From contig JAIWNI010000213.1 of NCBI GenBank assembly GCA_025331435.1, forward strand, positions 1 through 23,601: a stretch of 23,601 nt of DNA. The letters are read 5' to 3'. The DNA comes from Choanephora cucurbitarum (lineage: Eukaryota > Mucoromycota > Mucoromycetes > Mucorales > Choanephoraceae). Positions within the stretch are counted from its first letter, which is position 1. Every line of letters begins with the position of its first letter. The translations under genes and the position numbers were made by a program. Positions 10,152-21,637 of this stretch are shown piece by piece. The notes under the pieces are model-generated. The model had not been told where the DNA came from. It searched no databases and worked only from the letters and a program-made list of their open reading frames with translations.

Positions 10152-11368
10152 TCAATCCCTCTTTACTATTTCAACAATTCCTTTTTGGAGGTTACTTGCA
10201 AGTTCAATCAGTATCTCAAGATCAAGACATTGTAAGCGATAACGACTATCTCTCAAATCGTTTTCTACGCGAATCCAAGGCTGCAGTTTAATCTTGCTAT
10301 CAGAGTCCAATAGCGTTGCCCAAGGAATACCATTGACTTTGTGGGAACATTGCTGTTCTATAATTTAAATCCATCATTATTTTTATCTCAGTATTCTGCA
10401 AATAATTGATTGATCTTACGGTACAGCTTGAAGACTTTGTCTCTGATATACTTCTGCAAATATTGCTTCTTCTGAGTCAGATTCTTCAGACTTTCCAAGG
10501 TCACGAGAAGCAAATCAACCCCTTCTGTCTCTGTCGAAGAAGAGTCAGGAGCACATAAAGAAGCTTCAGACATTAAAACTTGAAAAACAATAGATATTAG
10601 ATTTTTGGATTGCATGGTTTGCTAACAGCGTTTAGTTTACCTTCCATCTTGCGTTTGATGTTCATTCCTTCCGTTATCACCATATTTTGCAACATCAACT
10701 CAGGATACTGGCCTGTCTCTGAGAAAAGCTTGCTTTTAAATTGCTTGCCTATTCCTAAATAAATAGTAAGAAAACATGTTTTTTTTTTCTAATCTCACTC
10801 GTTTTAGTAACCTACCACTGTTGTAGTAGCAGCCCACACGTTGCATTAGCTCTGTTGCGTCAGTCGCATAAAACAAAGCAATATGTGTCTTGAAATTCAG
10901 GTGAAGCCAATCACAGAGCTTCTTCAACTGTTTCATTTGTTTCTTAAGAATCAAGGGGCGAGTTTGGATAGCTTCGGACTCGATTTTCTCATTGTATTGC
11001 TCCGTTTGTTGGTCAAGAAGTTGGAGCATTTGCTCGTCCGCCTTCAATTCTTGGTATTGAGCTTTAATGAGGGACTGATGCTCTGGATTTCTAAAGCTCA
11101 AATTTTCCTCTCTTTTGTTGCTATTGAACTGATTCCAGCGAGTTCTTTTTTTCTTTCTAATGTCGAGTTTAACGATTGTATCGTGGAATTCAGCAACAAG
11201 AGGACCACCACACTGACCAGCTTCAAACAATCGAATCTCGTCGTGATCTTCATCTGGATGTTCACTGAAATATTTTTCTTGAAGCTCTTTTATTTGTAAG
11301 AGATGGGCTCGAAGATGAGGTCTTTCCTCAAGCTGCTCATCAGTAGGGAAATAGCTGTATGCTGACAT
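10152..11368 (-). CDS. Unknown 343-residue, four-exon protein, unit 2
   Basis: Copy 2: exons 10816-11368, 10641-10754, 10420-10578 and 10152-10357. The protein is the same as in unit 1. About 115 bp upstream of the ATG, a T to C change at 11484 breaks the small palindrome GTGCTTTAAAAGCAC that is intact in the other two units, so promoter activity of this copy could differ. Confidence 0.75.
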
Positions 11369-13110
11369 TTCTAATTTCAAATATAAAGAAGTAGCAATAA
11401 AATAATATTAGTTAAGTAAGAATACTCAAGTAATCAACGGAGTTTCATTGTACTCCTTTTTTTAGAGGCTTATAATAGTGCTTCAAAAGCACAACAATGA
11501 AGCAAAAGTATATGACTAACATCTTCAGCGCCAGTCTTTATAGCGCTTGAATTATTGGCCAAACACAGGGATATCACGCAAGAACAACTCTGTTTTCGCA
11601 AGTGCTATATCAATAATAAGAAGTATTTTCATAAGTAAAACAAATCAACTATTATGATTTATATTGAGGTTGTGGGCTACAACCATCATGCCACTTATTT
11701 TTTCTCTAGTATCAATTTAATCAAAAGCTGTTTTCTTGTGCAAAAAAAAATCATTGTGCAATTATTTCAATGATCTATTGATTAGTTCAATTGAGAGTCA
11801 TGATTTCCTACAGTCAATTACCAAACGAGATTGGTTGCATTAGAAGAGTAGACTCCTTGCGCTTAAAATACACCTTAGCTATATGCTAAAAAAGTATCAC
11901 AGTATTTTTGAATATCATTCATGCTAGTTGTAGCTTGTGTTCAACTTCCAAAAGATTTGATCCAACTAAAGAGGTGTAGTATGGTATCGTAAGCTTGTGT
12001 AATAAAATTAGAACACAGAACTGGGAAAACAAAATGGCTTGGGAAATAATTTCCTAGAAGATTGTTCTTGTTGAATTATATTTCCCGCACACTAGATTTA
12101 TGATTAATTTTCTCAAGAAAAAGAAAGATGCGGTGTTGAAACTATTGAGGTGTATCAGAATGCCTTTATCGCAAGAACTCGATTCCGCATATAATGACTC
12201 ACTAAGTAGCCTGAATTCTCCAGAGTATCATACAGATTTGGTCTAATAAATCATTCAATTCCTTCAATTAATCCAAAACTGGCACCCCATACAACAGATT
12301 CATAAGACATACATCCTTCAAATTGCATAAATTCAATCTGCAACCATTATAGAATCCTATTGATGTTAAAACTAGCTCGATCTGACTTAAATGAAACCCT
12401 TTTTGTTGGTTTTTAAGCCTAAAATTAGCCGTTGAAGAAGAACAAAGACTTCACAGGGTTTGATTTTTGCGACATACTATGTTTTTCTACTAAAAAATAC
12501 TTTCTGACAAAAAAAAGTAAAAAAAAAAATTTAAAAATATGATTCCTAGCTGAAATCACTAGTTTGAGATGTCAAAATCTTCTTTTCTCGCATATTTTTT
12601 GACAACTTCACAACGAGAAGAGATATTTTTAAGAGAAACACATCAAAATAATGCCTGAAAACTCCTCTTTTAGAAATGTAAACTTGCTTGCTTTTAAGCT
12701 TCTTCAATCTCTTTCTAGATCGGTTTGAAGATTTTGGCAATGTAAATTTTTAAGGCTACATGCACTGCAAAATCAGAAAGGTAGAGCAATCCTATTGGTC
12801 AATAGGCCTTATCGTCCCGTAAAAATCAATTTGTCCGCATATAAAATGGTTAAATAGAAGGAGCACTTTTCGAAGAGATTTATTATATATATCACACAAC
12901 TGCCAAACTATCTACTGAAAGACTTGACGATTCTACTGGTTTTCAGGCATCTAAGTTCAAAGTTGTTTCTCGTGATTGAGTCTTCGTCGCGGCTGGTTTT
13001 CAAAGAAGGTACTACAGAACGAGTTTGGTATATGACTCATAAATTTAAATACAACAATTCAGTGTGCTCATGACTGCTCAATTTTTTTTTCATCTAGGTT
13101 TTAAAACATT

Positions 13111-13603
13111 TTATTTTTTACGACCTAAAAGCAAAGCATTAGCCACGATGTCGTTGAGTAAGACAGGGTGGCCTTGAACCAAGTTAAAGACGTCCTCATG
13201 ATGAGGGTCGTCAAAATCAGGTAGAGGATCTCTTTTGTAAAAAGAGAAACCTCTTTCTATCTCTTCTGGAACGCTCTCCTCAGCTTCCAGGAACAGAATT
13301 CTTGCTCGGAAGTAGCAACCAAGAAAGATGTCAGCATCCCTACTTGATATTGAGTAACAAGAAAAAACAATCACCAGAGTTTATATTTTACCTGTAAGGA
13401 AATGCTTCATTCTTCTTTTCATGCTCATTCTTGAGCTTTTCGAGCAGTTTTCCCAAAGAAAAGAAAAAAGCAAAAGTAGGACCCATCATGCTCTGTTTAG
13501 CCCAATGTTCTTTTCTTTTGTACAGCGCAACGATTTGCTTTTTAGCTTTTATCTTTCGAGCGTGCTTTTTGTAGTATATCTGATCGCGGTTCAATTCAGC
13601 CAT
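13111..13603 (-). CDS. Unknown 146-residue protein, unit 3
   Basis: Third copy: exons 13392-13603 and 13111-13339, intron 13340-13391. The translation is identical to the other two copies. No substitution was seen in either exon or the intron, which means very recent duplication, homogenisation between copies, or both. Confidence 0.65.
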
Positions 13604-13833
13604 AACTATTGTAATATTTAATAAAGTTAAAACGTTAAATAGAAAAATTTCTTTGATCTTGCGTTAATAAACACCAAAATCAACTCAGCTCATGTTGAAC
13701 ATTATGCAATCTTCTGTAACTTCAAAGTAGTATACATACACTAAGTGCTTTGTCGAAATCAGAAGATGCGAGCGTATCATACACTCTGCAACTTTAAAAA
13801 TGATAACCATACTAATTATTACCTCACGGATGG

Positions 13834-13978
13834 CACGCGTACCAAATACTACCTCATAAATGGTATGCGTACCAAAAACTACTTCATAAACGGCACGCGT
13901 ACCAAATACTATAATACGGATGGCACGCGTACCAAAAACTGACTCACGGATGGTACGCGTACCAGATATGACACCTCA
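13834..13978. repeat. 30-bp minisatellite with ACGCGT boxes, unit 3
   Basis: Same array as in units 1 and 2. Copy number has not changed between units, which is notable because such arrays usually vary quickly. Confidence 0.9.
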
Positions 13979-14850
13979 TTTACACATACCAAGTCTTCCA
14001 GCTCATTTGTAGTTCTTTTTCGGCCCAGGATAGGAAGCACATGTAAACAGTAATGTTTTGTCTCTATAGAAGTTAAAAAGAAGTCAATGAGCACGACATT
14101 GCGTGTACAGCCCAAGGAACGAAAACAAGTTTTATACACCAAGTCGTTGAAGTAATTCTCTGTGATTTCCTCAATTTAGCTATTAAGAAATGATGGATAA
14201 ACTCAAAGTGGCTTCTGAAATAGCACAGCAAAAACATATCCGCTTAATGAAGGTAGAATGAATACTAAGATTATATCAAGTATGAATCAAAAGTCTTTTC
14301 TTCGTTAAAGAGCAGGCAAAATGATGAAGGACACCTACAACCAAAAGGTGGAAGAAAACAGCCTTGAGATCGCAAAGATAATGACGTTTTTTCCTTTCAA
14401 GCGTCTTAATGCAAAAGAAAAAGCAAAAAGAAAAGTGTACTATCATGGATTAGCTATTTGTACCGACCCTCCCTGATTACTTGCTCTTTCAGAATATGAC
14501 CAAATTCTCAATCAGAGATGTAACCGTTTCTCAACCTTATTATAGGCATGCCCTAAAGAACTATCTTTCACCTTGTAAAGGCAAACTTAATTGTAATATA
14601 TTACTTTGTTCATGACTCACGATAATACGATCATAGATAGGTCTGTCTCTCCCAGTCTCTCTGTCTATTAGGCTTGTTGGTAAATCATTTTCAACTTCCA
14701 AACTACCTGTATTCTTTTAGCAACTAACATCGCTTAGACTAAGTCTAATCTTATCTTGCATGATCAACTAAAGCAAAGAAAATAAAACATAGCAAAAAGA
14801 AATGATGGGTTAATGGTATACAAACCTGATGTTTTTCAGAACAAGCAAAA

Positions 14851-16067
14851 TCAATCCCTCTTTACTATTTCAACAATTCCTTTTTGGAGGTTACTTGCAA
14901 GTTCAATCAGTATCTCAAGATCAAGACATTGTAAGCGATAACGACTATCTCTCAAATCGTTTTCTACGCGAATCCAAGGCTGCAGTTTAATCTTGCTATC
15001 AGAGTCCAATAGCGTTGCCCAAGGAATACCATTGACTTTGTGGGAACATTGCTGTTCTATAATTTAAATCCATCATTATTTTTATCTCAGTATTCTGCAA
15101 ATAATTGATTGATCTTACGGTACAGCTTGAAGACTTTGTCTCTGATATACTTCTGCAAATATTGCTTCTTCTGAGTCAGATTCTTCAGACTTTCCAAGGT
15201 CACGAGAAGCAAATCAACCCCTTCTGTCTCTGTCGAAGAAGAGTCAGGAGCACATAAAGAAGCTTCAGACATTAAAACTTGAAAAACAATAGATATTAGA
15301 TTTTTGGATTGCATGGTTTGCTAACAGCGTTTAGTTTACCTTCCATCTTGCGTTTGATGTTCATTCCTTCCGTTATCACCATATTTTGCAACATCAACTC
15401 AGGATACTGGCCTGTCTCTGAGAAAAGCTTGCTTTTAAATTGCTTGCCTATTCCTAAATAAATAGTAAGAAAACATGTTTTTTTTTTCTAATCTCACTCG
15501 TTTTAGTAACCTACCACTGTTGTAGTAGCAGCCCACACGTTGCATTAGCTCTGTTGCGTCAGTCGCATAAAACAAAGCAATATGTGTCTTGAAATTCAGG
15601 TGAAGCCAATCACAGAGCTTCTTCAACTGTTTCATTTGTTTCTTAAGAATCAAGGGGCGAGTTTGGATAGCTTCGGACTCGATTTTCTCATTGTATTGCT
15701 CCGTTTGTTGGTCAAGAAGTTGGAGCATTTGCTCGTCCGCCTTCAATTCTTGGTATTGAGCTTTAATGAGGGACTGATGCTCTGGATTTCTAAAGCTCAA
15801 ATTTTCCTCTCTTTTGTTGCTATTGAACTGATTCCAGCGAGTTCTTTTTTTCTTTCTAATGTCGAGTTTAACGATTGTATCGTGGAATTCAGCAACAAGA
15901 GGACCACCACACTGACCAGCTTCAAACAATCGAATCTCGTCGTGATCTTCATCTGGATGTTCACTGAAATATTTTTCTTGAAGCTCTTTTATTTGTAAGA
16001 GATGGGCTCGAAGATGAGGTCTTTCCTCAAGCTGCTCATCAGTAGGGAAATAGCTGTATGCTGACAT
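14851..16067 (-). CDS. Unknown 343-residue, four-exon protein, unit 3
   Basis: Copy 3: exons 15515-16067, 15340-15453, 15119-15277 and 14851-15056. No difference from the other copies was seen in exons or introns. Function is unknown. Confidence 0.75.
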
Positions 16068-16833
16068 TTCTAATTTCAAATATAAAGAAGTAGCAATAAA
16101 ATAATATTAGTTAAGTAAGAATACTCAAGTAATCAACGGAGTTTCATTGTACTCCTTTTTTTAGAGGCTTATAATAGTGCTTTAAAAGCACAACAATGAA
16201 GCAAAAGTATATGACTAACATCTTCAGCGCCAGTCTTTATAGCGCTTGAATTATTGGCCAAACACAGGGATATCACGCAAGAACAACTCTGTTTTCGCAA
16301 GTGCTATATCAATAATAAGAAGTATTTTCATAAGTAAAACAAATCAACTATTATGATTTATATTGAGGTTGTGGGCTACAACCATCATGCCACTTATTTT
16401 TTCTCTAGTATCAATTTAATCAAAAGCTGTTTTCTTGTGCAAAAAAAATCATTGTGCAATTATTTCAATGATCTATTGATTAGTTCAATTGAGAGTCATG
16501 ATTTCCTACAGTCAATTACCAAACGAGATTGGTTGCATTAGAAGAGTAGACTCCTTGCGCTTAAAATACACCTTAGCTATATGCTAAAAAAGTATCACAG
16601 TATTTTTGAATATCATTCATGCTAGTTGTAGCTTGTGTTCAACTTCCAAAAGATTTGATCCAACTAAAGAGGTGTAGTATGGTATCGTAAGCTTGTGTAA
16701 TAAAATTAGAACACAGAACTGGGAAAACAAAATGGCTTGGGAAATAATTTCCTAGAAGATTGTTCTTGTTGAATTATATTTCCCGCACACTAGATTTATG
16801 ATTAATTTTCTCAAGAAAAAGAAAGATGCGGTG

Positions 16834-17675
16834 ACCTTTAAAGAAAATGAAAATGAAAATGAAATCTTAATATCAATTGATATTAGGAATAGGACTTCAG
16901 ATGTCGGATATAGTAGGCCATAGTTGAAGGGTTATCATCTCCCAGCTTTTCTATCAACACCAACTACAGTAGAATAGAACACTCAACTTGGAGTTGTCAG
17001 AGTTTGTGTAAAATGCGATAGGCAATACGCTGGATTTTGATTTTTTTTTTGAAATGTCAAGATGCTTCAATAGACGTGAAAAAAATTAAAATTGTATAGA
17101 TTCAAAATGTTGTCAGTGATAGTCTAATGCTTTATTTGATGTCAAGTGTTTCAATAATAAAGTATGTTGTATAATCCAGAGATAATATTAGGGCTATTTA
17201 ATTGTGGGCTATAAACACATCACTAGTGAATTGACTTTGAAAGAATATGTTGTCAAGCTTTCTTCAAGCTGGTAGCTTTTTTATTTCGAGATCCTTCTGA
17301 TACTATAACAAGTGTGTGCATGTTCAAGTCTCAAGATGGCTAACATCATATAAAATACAATGAGTCCTATCATAATTCTGAGAGTACTAAAGACACTGAG
17401 AAGTATAAAGACGATCAAATGTATAGAAACAATGAGCCATGTAAGGATTAAAGGTTTTGGAAATTAAAAGGAAACTTAACATTTTAGACGTTGGTCATTG
17501 GCTGAAATCGTGGAAGTTCCCCTGTGCGGTAGCTAAAAACCATGAAGTAGAAAATCATTCACTGTGACTTTGGGATAACACACAAGTTCTGAAACAAAAT
17601 TTAAATAGATCCAATCTGTGATTAAGAATATTTAAGCGGAACTTTATTTGGACTTAGAGAAATTTACGAGTTATG
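16834..17675. other. Non-coding stretch right of the tandem array
   Basis: Unique sequence starting with a short GAAAAT microsatellite (about 16842-16864) and a perfect 18-bp palindrome, TAATATCAATTGATATTA (16868-16885). I see no gene. Part of it is probably the 3' end of the degenerate Tnp2/CACTA-like transposon that follows, but I could not find a terminal inverted repeat pair to fix the boundary. Confidence 0.45.
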
Positions 17676-17835
17676 AGTAAAAGCATATGAACATAAGTAA
17701 GGGCATAGTTAAAGGCATAAGAACATACTAACATAGATAAAAGCATAAGAGTATAATTAAGAACATGAATAGAAGCATTTAGAAACAGGTACGGACATAG
17801 GTAAAGCATGTAAGCATAATTGAGCGCATAGAGAA
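17676..17835. repeat. Degenerate short repeats at the 3' end of the Tnp2/CACTA-like element
   Basis: About a dozen imperfect copies of a 10-13-bp motif of the form AAGCATAAGTA or GAACATAAGTA, in loose tandem, directly downstream of the transposase stop at 17861. CACTA elements typically carry short subterminal repeats near their ends; this array is placed as expected for that role. Confidence 0.5.
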
Positions 17836-17860
17836 AGAAAGGAAGGTGATGAAAAGAGGC

Positions 17861-20770
17861 TTAATTGGGGAGGAAATTGGTATAATAATTTATATACCAA
17901 TAAGTTTCAAACTTGCTTAAATTGATTAGTTGATAAATTTCCAACCGAGTAAGCATCTCGAGCAAACATTCTAATTGAACTTGTCTATAATCGACAAATT
18001 CACTTGTTGGTGATGCCCTCCAAACATTGTCCAGTATATCTTTGGCAGAAGCCAGTTGTACTTGATACACTTGCATAGATCCGTCAATGTAAGCGTCAAC
18101 ATGAAGCAAAGAAGGATCTTGTAAATGTCTGAACAACGCAAACAACCCGTTGCATACTTCGAACTGATTGTTCTGAGTATCATTGTTATCAGCGAAATGT
18201 CGAGTCCCTCAAAAGAAATGCTTATAGAAGTCATCAACATGGTCATTAATGATATCTAAGATTTCCTGGCCAATCTTAGCTCTAACTCCTTCTCGATTCA
18301 ACCAAGAGCCACCATCCACAACATGTCGCATAGCTGCTTGCTTGTCAAACTTCACAGCCAGTTGCTTTGGAATTTCTGCTTTGTTGGTGTGTTCGTTATG
18401 CTCTCTTATGTGCTTATTGAAAGGCTCCCCTTTTTCTGTTTAAAATTCAAAGCTGTGCCAAAGCGTTTGGTATCTTGCGATAGGTGAGTCAGAAAATGTG
18501 TTTTTGGCTTGAGATGATACGCAACGTGCTTCACGTGTGTGCATTTCTGATCGTATTTATAAAAAATGGCAACCAGTTCTCGAAATACTTGATTCACGAA
18601 TTCATCGTACCTGTCGAAGCCTTCAAATACTTGCTTCACAAAAAGAAGAGAGCATAATTCTCCAAGATGAACAAATCAAGGAATCATGATATTAAGATTT
18701 TCTGTTGCTTTGGAAACTCTGTGACTAAAATTACTGGAAGTACTTGGAATAAAATTTTGAAGTCTCTTCCCAAGAACGAACCCACATGCTGAAGCTCTCT
18801 GCTTAGCTTTCTTGAAAAGACTTTTGATTGCTTGTAGTTGTTAAGAGCAGTAGTTATCTTGACTAATTGACTTTTAGTAGCAATAATTTTAACGAGGTCA
18901 GTTATCAAGTACTTTGCCACACCAAGTAACACTGTGTAAAGAATTTTGGTTGAGGTATCCCGTTGAGGATTGAAAGACTTCAATTGCAACAAAGCACATG
19001 TGTTTGTGTCTTTAAATGAAAAATCTTTTGCTGTTAAGTTTTCCCCAGGGTGAGGAACATTCTCAATGACACTGCTTCGGTCAGAACTTGTTGCTGCTAT
19101 CATGTAGTGGAGTATAGATCGTTCGCAATGCGTTCCAGTATAGTATGTAACTGTTCTTTCTCTAGCTCTAATACCACGAGAAAGTTCAACGTAGCATTTT
19201 TTGCAAGGATACTTGGTACGTAAACCATAAAGACCACAATGTTGAGAATGGCAAGGAGAGTCCGCTTTAATCGACAAAACAGGAGTCACGACAAGCACAT
19301 CTTCATTGTCAACAGCTAAATACATTACAACGCCATTCTCCAGCTTGACCAGAGCTTCTACAAGGCAAGGAATCAACGAAACACCACTTACACCCTCCTT
19401 CTTCTTGACAGCCCCAATAAAATGGGTGTCTACCAAAAATAATTTTTCTTTAAACTTCATGGAAGCACATCGCATCGACCTACTTTCGTAAGCATTGTAT
19501 TGCTTGCTCTTATTTCCACTAGTATCATCGGAGAAAAGAATAAGTGGATTTTGTTAACTTAGTAATACTTTCCGGGTTGGTTAACAATAGGCTTCCTATG
19601 TGGGTGAATTAAAGTGAAGAGCTTCAAATAATAATCCTTGAGTTGAATCATGTTGTTGGAGATGTCAAACCTGATTAGAAGACTGGCACGATTGATTTGC
19701 ATTAGATGTTCTAACTGACTTGCACGCATTTTGATGCAGTTGATCCTGATGAAGGTTGTAAGGTCGTCGGGATAAAGGAACACCTGAAATCCTCGTACGA
19801 AAAGATGATTGTATTCAGTGTGGAAAGACTCAATTAGCAAGAAAATACAATTGCTTGCTTCAAAAATTAAAGCAACATTACCAGACCAGTATTCCAAACC
19901 ATTTACAGTAGCATTAGACTGTTGCAAACATGGATTCTCTTTCATTTTTCGCCTTACTGCAGGGAAACTGACTGATTAGGGGTGCGATTTGGAATAGAGA
20001 AAATTCTAGGCGATTTTCTTGGGTTGGATGCCAACAATTTCAGACGCTATGAAGGTAAGCTGACACACCCTTCAATTGTGTTGCTGTTGTTATCTCGAAG
20101 GGTAAAAGTCTTGCTTGCGAAAAAAGGGAATTTTGTTACGAGCTTGATCTTGGTAGTGCATGAGCTTGTTTAGTGTTGGTAATATTACTCTTTCGTTCTT
20201 TCTGAATGCTTCTTCAGAAATAATCAGCACAAGCTTGAATGCGAAAAGAATCTTCATCATCATTCTTTGAGAAATCATGTCGTTGTCTCCGTTTACCAAG
20301 ACATGCAACATCATGGCCTCAAAACTCTTGAAAGGAAATGCTAAACTTGCATTCTCATTTTCTTCAATGGTTGAGCTATTGGTGCCTTAAAACGATTGAA
20401 GGCGTTCATTCATCAGCCGATCCAAGCGCCTGTCAGTATTTTCGATTCCTTTTTGAATATCATTATCATTTAAAACAATCTCGAAGTCATCTTCGTCTTG
20501 CTCTTCTTGGTCAGCTGGAACAACAAATTCTTTTTGATTAGTTGACTCAAAATAGCTGCTGATGTATACTTCGCTCATTTGATGAGTAGTAGACAAATGC
20601 TGGCGAAGCATGTACTTTGTGAGGAAAATTTTACTACATAGGCCGCAATTGTTTTTAAGCTCGTTTTCGAATTGGCTGAATACACTACAGCGCAGGAAAT
20701 TTTGTGGTGCACACTGGGTAGTGTGCTGTATAACAGAAAAATTCTGCGGTTTGAGCTTATAAAACGACAT
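17861..20770 (-). pseudogene. Tnp2/CACTA-like transposase with C2H2 finger, decayed
   Basis: Remains of a transposase of about 900 or more residues. From its ATG at 20768-20770, the N-terminus carries a C2H2 finger (CGLCSKIF, then HLSTTH). An acidic stretch follows, and after an in-frame TAA at 20387 the frame continues with FPFKSFEAMMLHVLV. Further blocks: NRTPNQSVSLQ, then NGLEYWSGNVALIF, then LFSDDTSGNKSKQYN with the paired Asp (about 19524-19529). Next come DSPCHSQHCGLYG and KYPCKKCYVE, then LKPKTHFLTHLSQD, then EPFNKHIREHNEHTNK and VVDGGSWL. Blocks are in family order but broken by stops (20090, 19954, 19559, 18684, 18209) and frameshifts (near 19945, 19557, 18430). It cannot make a full protein, though it could be mobilised in trans if its ends survive. 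I read it as Tnp2/CACTA-like from the block pattern; the element ends were not found. Confidence 0.8.
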
Positions 20771-20885
20771 GAAAAATCATAGGCAAACCGCAGAAAACTT
20801 GTGATAGAGCACACTTTCTTGTGATGGGTAGCAGAAAACCTGCGATAGAGAACAGCAGATCTGTGATGGAGCACACTGGATCTCC
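20690..20885. repeat. Degenerate repeats at the 5' end of the Tnp2/CACTA-like element
   Basis: Several imperfect copies, in both orientations, of a roughly 22-26-bp motif built from GTGATAGAGCACACT and AGCAGAAAACCTGCG-like halves. It spans the start of the transposase frame and its upstream region. It is consistent with the subterminal repeats of CACTA-type elements and differs in sequence from the repeats at the other end. Confidence 0.5.
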
Positions 20886-20971
20886 TGATCTTTTACCAAT
20901 GGTTGAGCAGTGTTTCCCTTCGAACTATACGTAGGCTTCTGCTTAAGTTTAATTATCAACGAATATGTGTA

Positions 20972-21070
20972 CAGCAATCGCTCGATTTAAGAGTGTTTGA
21001 TTTAGGAGTATGCTCAATATAAGAGTGTGTTTCTCAAGAATATGCACACTCTTAAATAGAGCGACTATTG
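20972..21070. mobile_element. 99-bp MITE with 25-bp inverted repeats, TA-flanked
   Basis: The left end CAGCAATCGCTCGATTTAAG and the right end (reverse complement CAATAGTCGCTCTATTTAAG) match at 21 of 25 positions and point inward. TA dinucleotides flank both sides (20970-20971 and 21071-21072), as in the target duplication of Tc1/mariner or pogo elements. The interior repeats the GATTTAAGAGTGT motif in variants. No coding capacity. It resembles a pogo/Fot-type non-autonomous element; the family is inferred from TA and the CAG-like end. Confidence 0.7.
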
Positions 21071-21072
21071 TA

Positions 21073-21510
21073 GAGCAATTTTTAGAATATGAGTGAACAT
21101 GTTTTTTTATTCGTTTCTAGAACGATGGCGTGCTTCTTCTATATAATAGCCGTATTGGGCTTCTTTAAATCAAGCGTCATTCAAAAATTGGGTATGCTTA
21201 TTGGGTGTATAGGGTCTATTAGGGCTTCTTTATTATAATGAAATGTAGATCCTTATATATTCCATATTTGGACACTTCTTTAGCGTAACATGGATTCCAG
21301 CCTTCGTTTTACTAGCTAGGATGATGCTCTAGGTTCTTCCGGATAGAACGGTACATTGGGAATGCAGATGCGCCTTTTGGTTGGCCCTTGAGAGCAATTT
21401 TTAAACGGATGGTAGACCTTTTCGTGATGGATGCAGCCTTTAAAGAGTTCTCTACCACTTGACAGATCTAGCGCTTAAATCAATTTTTGTTTGAAACCCA
21501 GCTGGTTTTT
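21073..21510. other. Intergenic stretch among small elements
   Basis: No gene or clear repeat seen. The direct wording GGGCTTCTTTA / GGGCTTCTTTAT occurs twice (about 21157 and 21222), hinting at degraded repetitive sequence. GC content is locally higher around 21300-21500. Confidence 0.3.
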
Positions 21511-21538
21511 AGGGCGTTTTCTCCGTAGGAGAAGCCCT
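21511..21538. other. Strong short hairpin
   Basis: TTCTCC (21519-21524), loop GTA, GGAGAA (21528-21533), extended after a 3-base bulge by AGGGC (21511-21515) with GCCCT (21534-21538). It could be a transposon-end structure; no transcript is known from the sequence. Confidence 0.6.
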
Positions 21539-21561
21539 ATAGCTTTTGTTCAAAAAAATTC

Positions 21562-21603
21562 TGTAATGTAATATCACATCACGTGACGTGACATTACATT
21601 ACA
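21562..21603. repeat. 42-bp palindrome centred on CACGTG
   Basis: Each arm is 21 bp and 19 of 21 positions pair, with no spacer; the centre is CACGTG (21580-21585). TTTTGTTC occurs in inverted orientation on both sides just outside. The structure could extrude as a cruciform, be a bHLH-type binding site, or be the joined ends of a transposon. Confidence 0.85.
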
Positions 21604-21637
21604 TAAAAAAAAGTGGAACAAAATTAAATACCGGTTA

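Larger units (their letters stand above)
7437..12135. repeat. Tandem unit 2 of 3 (4699 bp)
   Basis: Middle copy, joined to its neighbours by the same junction (GCGGTG then TTGAAAC) on both sides. Private bases are A8107 (G in the others) and C11484 (T in the others); each breaks a small inverted repeat that is perfect in units 1 and 3. It lacks the 63-bp duplication of unit 1. Both genes are intact and encode the same proteins as the other copies. Confidence 0.97.
12136..16833. repeat. Tandem unit 3 of 3 (4698 bp)
   Basis: Last copy, ending at GCGGTG before unrelated sequence (ACCTTTAAAG). It is one base shorter than unit 2 because an A-run near 16441 has 8 rather than 9 A. Otherwise it agrees with unit 2 except at the two unit-2 private bases. 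Both genes are intact. No microhomology is visible between the unit start, the unit end and either outer flank. Confidence 0.97.

Noticed and set aside
16353..16541. 62-codon plus-strand frame in unit 3
   Set aside because: It exists only because of a one-base change in an A-run; units 1 and 2 do not have it, and it has no other support.
2674..16833. The 4.7-kb unit as a transposon or LTR element
   Set aside because: There are no terminal repeats within the unit, no target duplication, no reverse transcriptase or transposase, and the copies abut directly.
17225..17245. CACTAGTG as the left terminus of the CACTA-like element
   Set aside because: No matching inverted copy was found on the right side of the element.
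20700..20900. CRISPR-like spaced repeats
   Set aside because: The repeats are degenerate, occur in both orientations and lack uniform spacers; the setting is eukaryotic and transposon-associated.
21511..21545. Helitron 3' end (hairpin plus CTRR)
   Set aside because: On the minus strand the hairpin is followed by CTGG about 9 nt later, but the next base is G rather than the expected T and no matching 5' TC end was seen.
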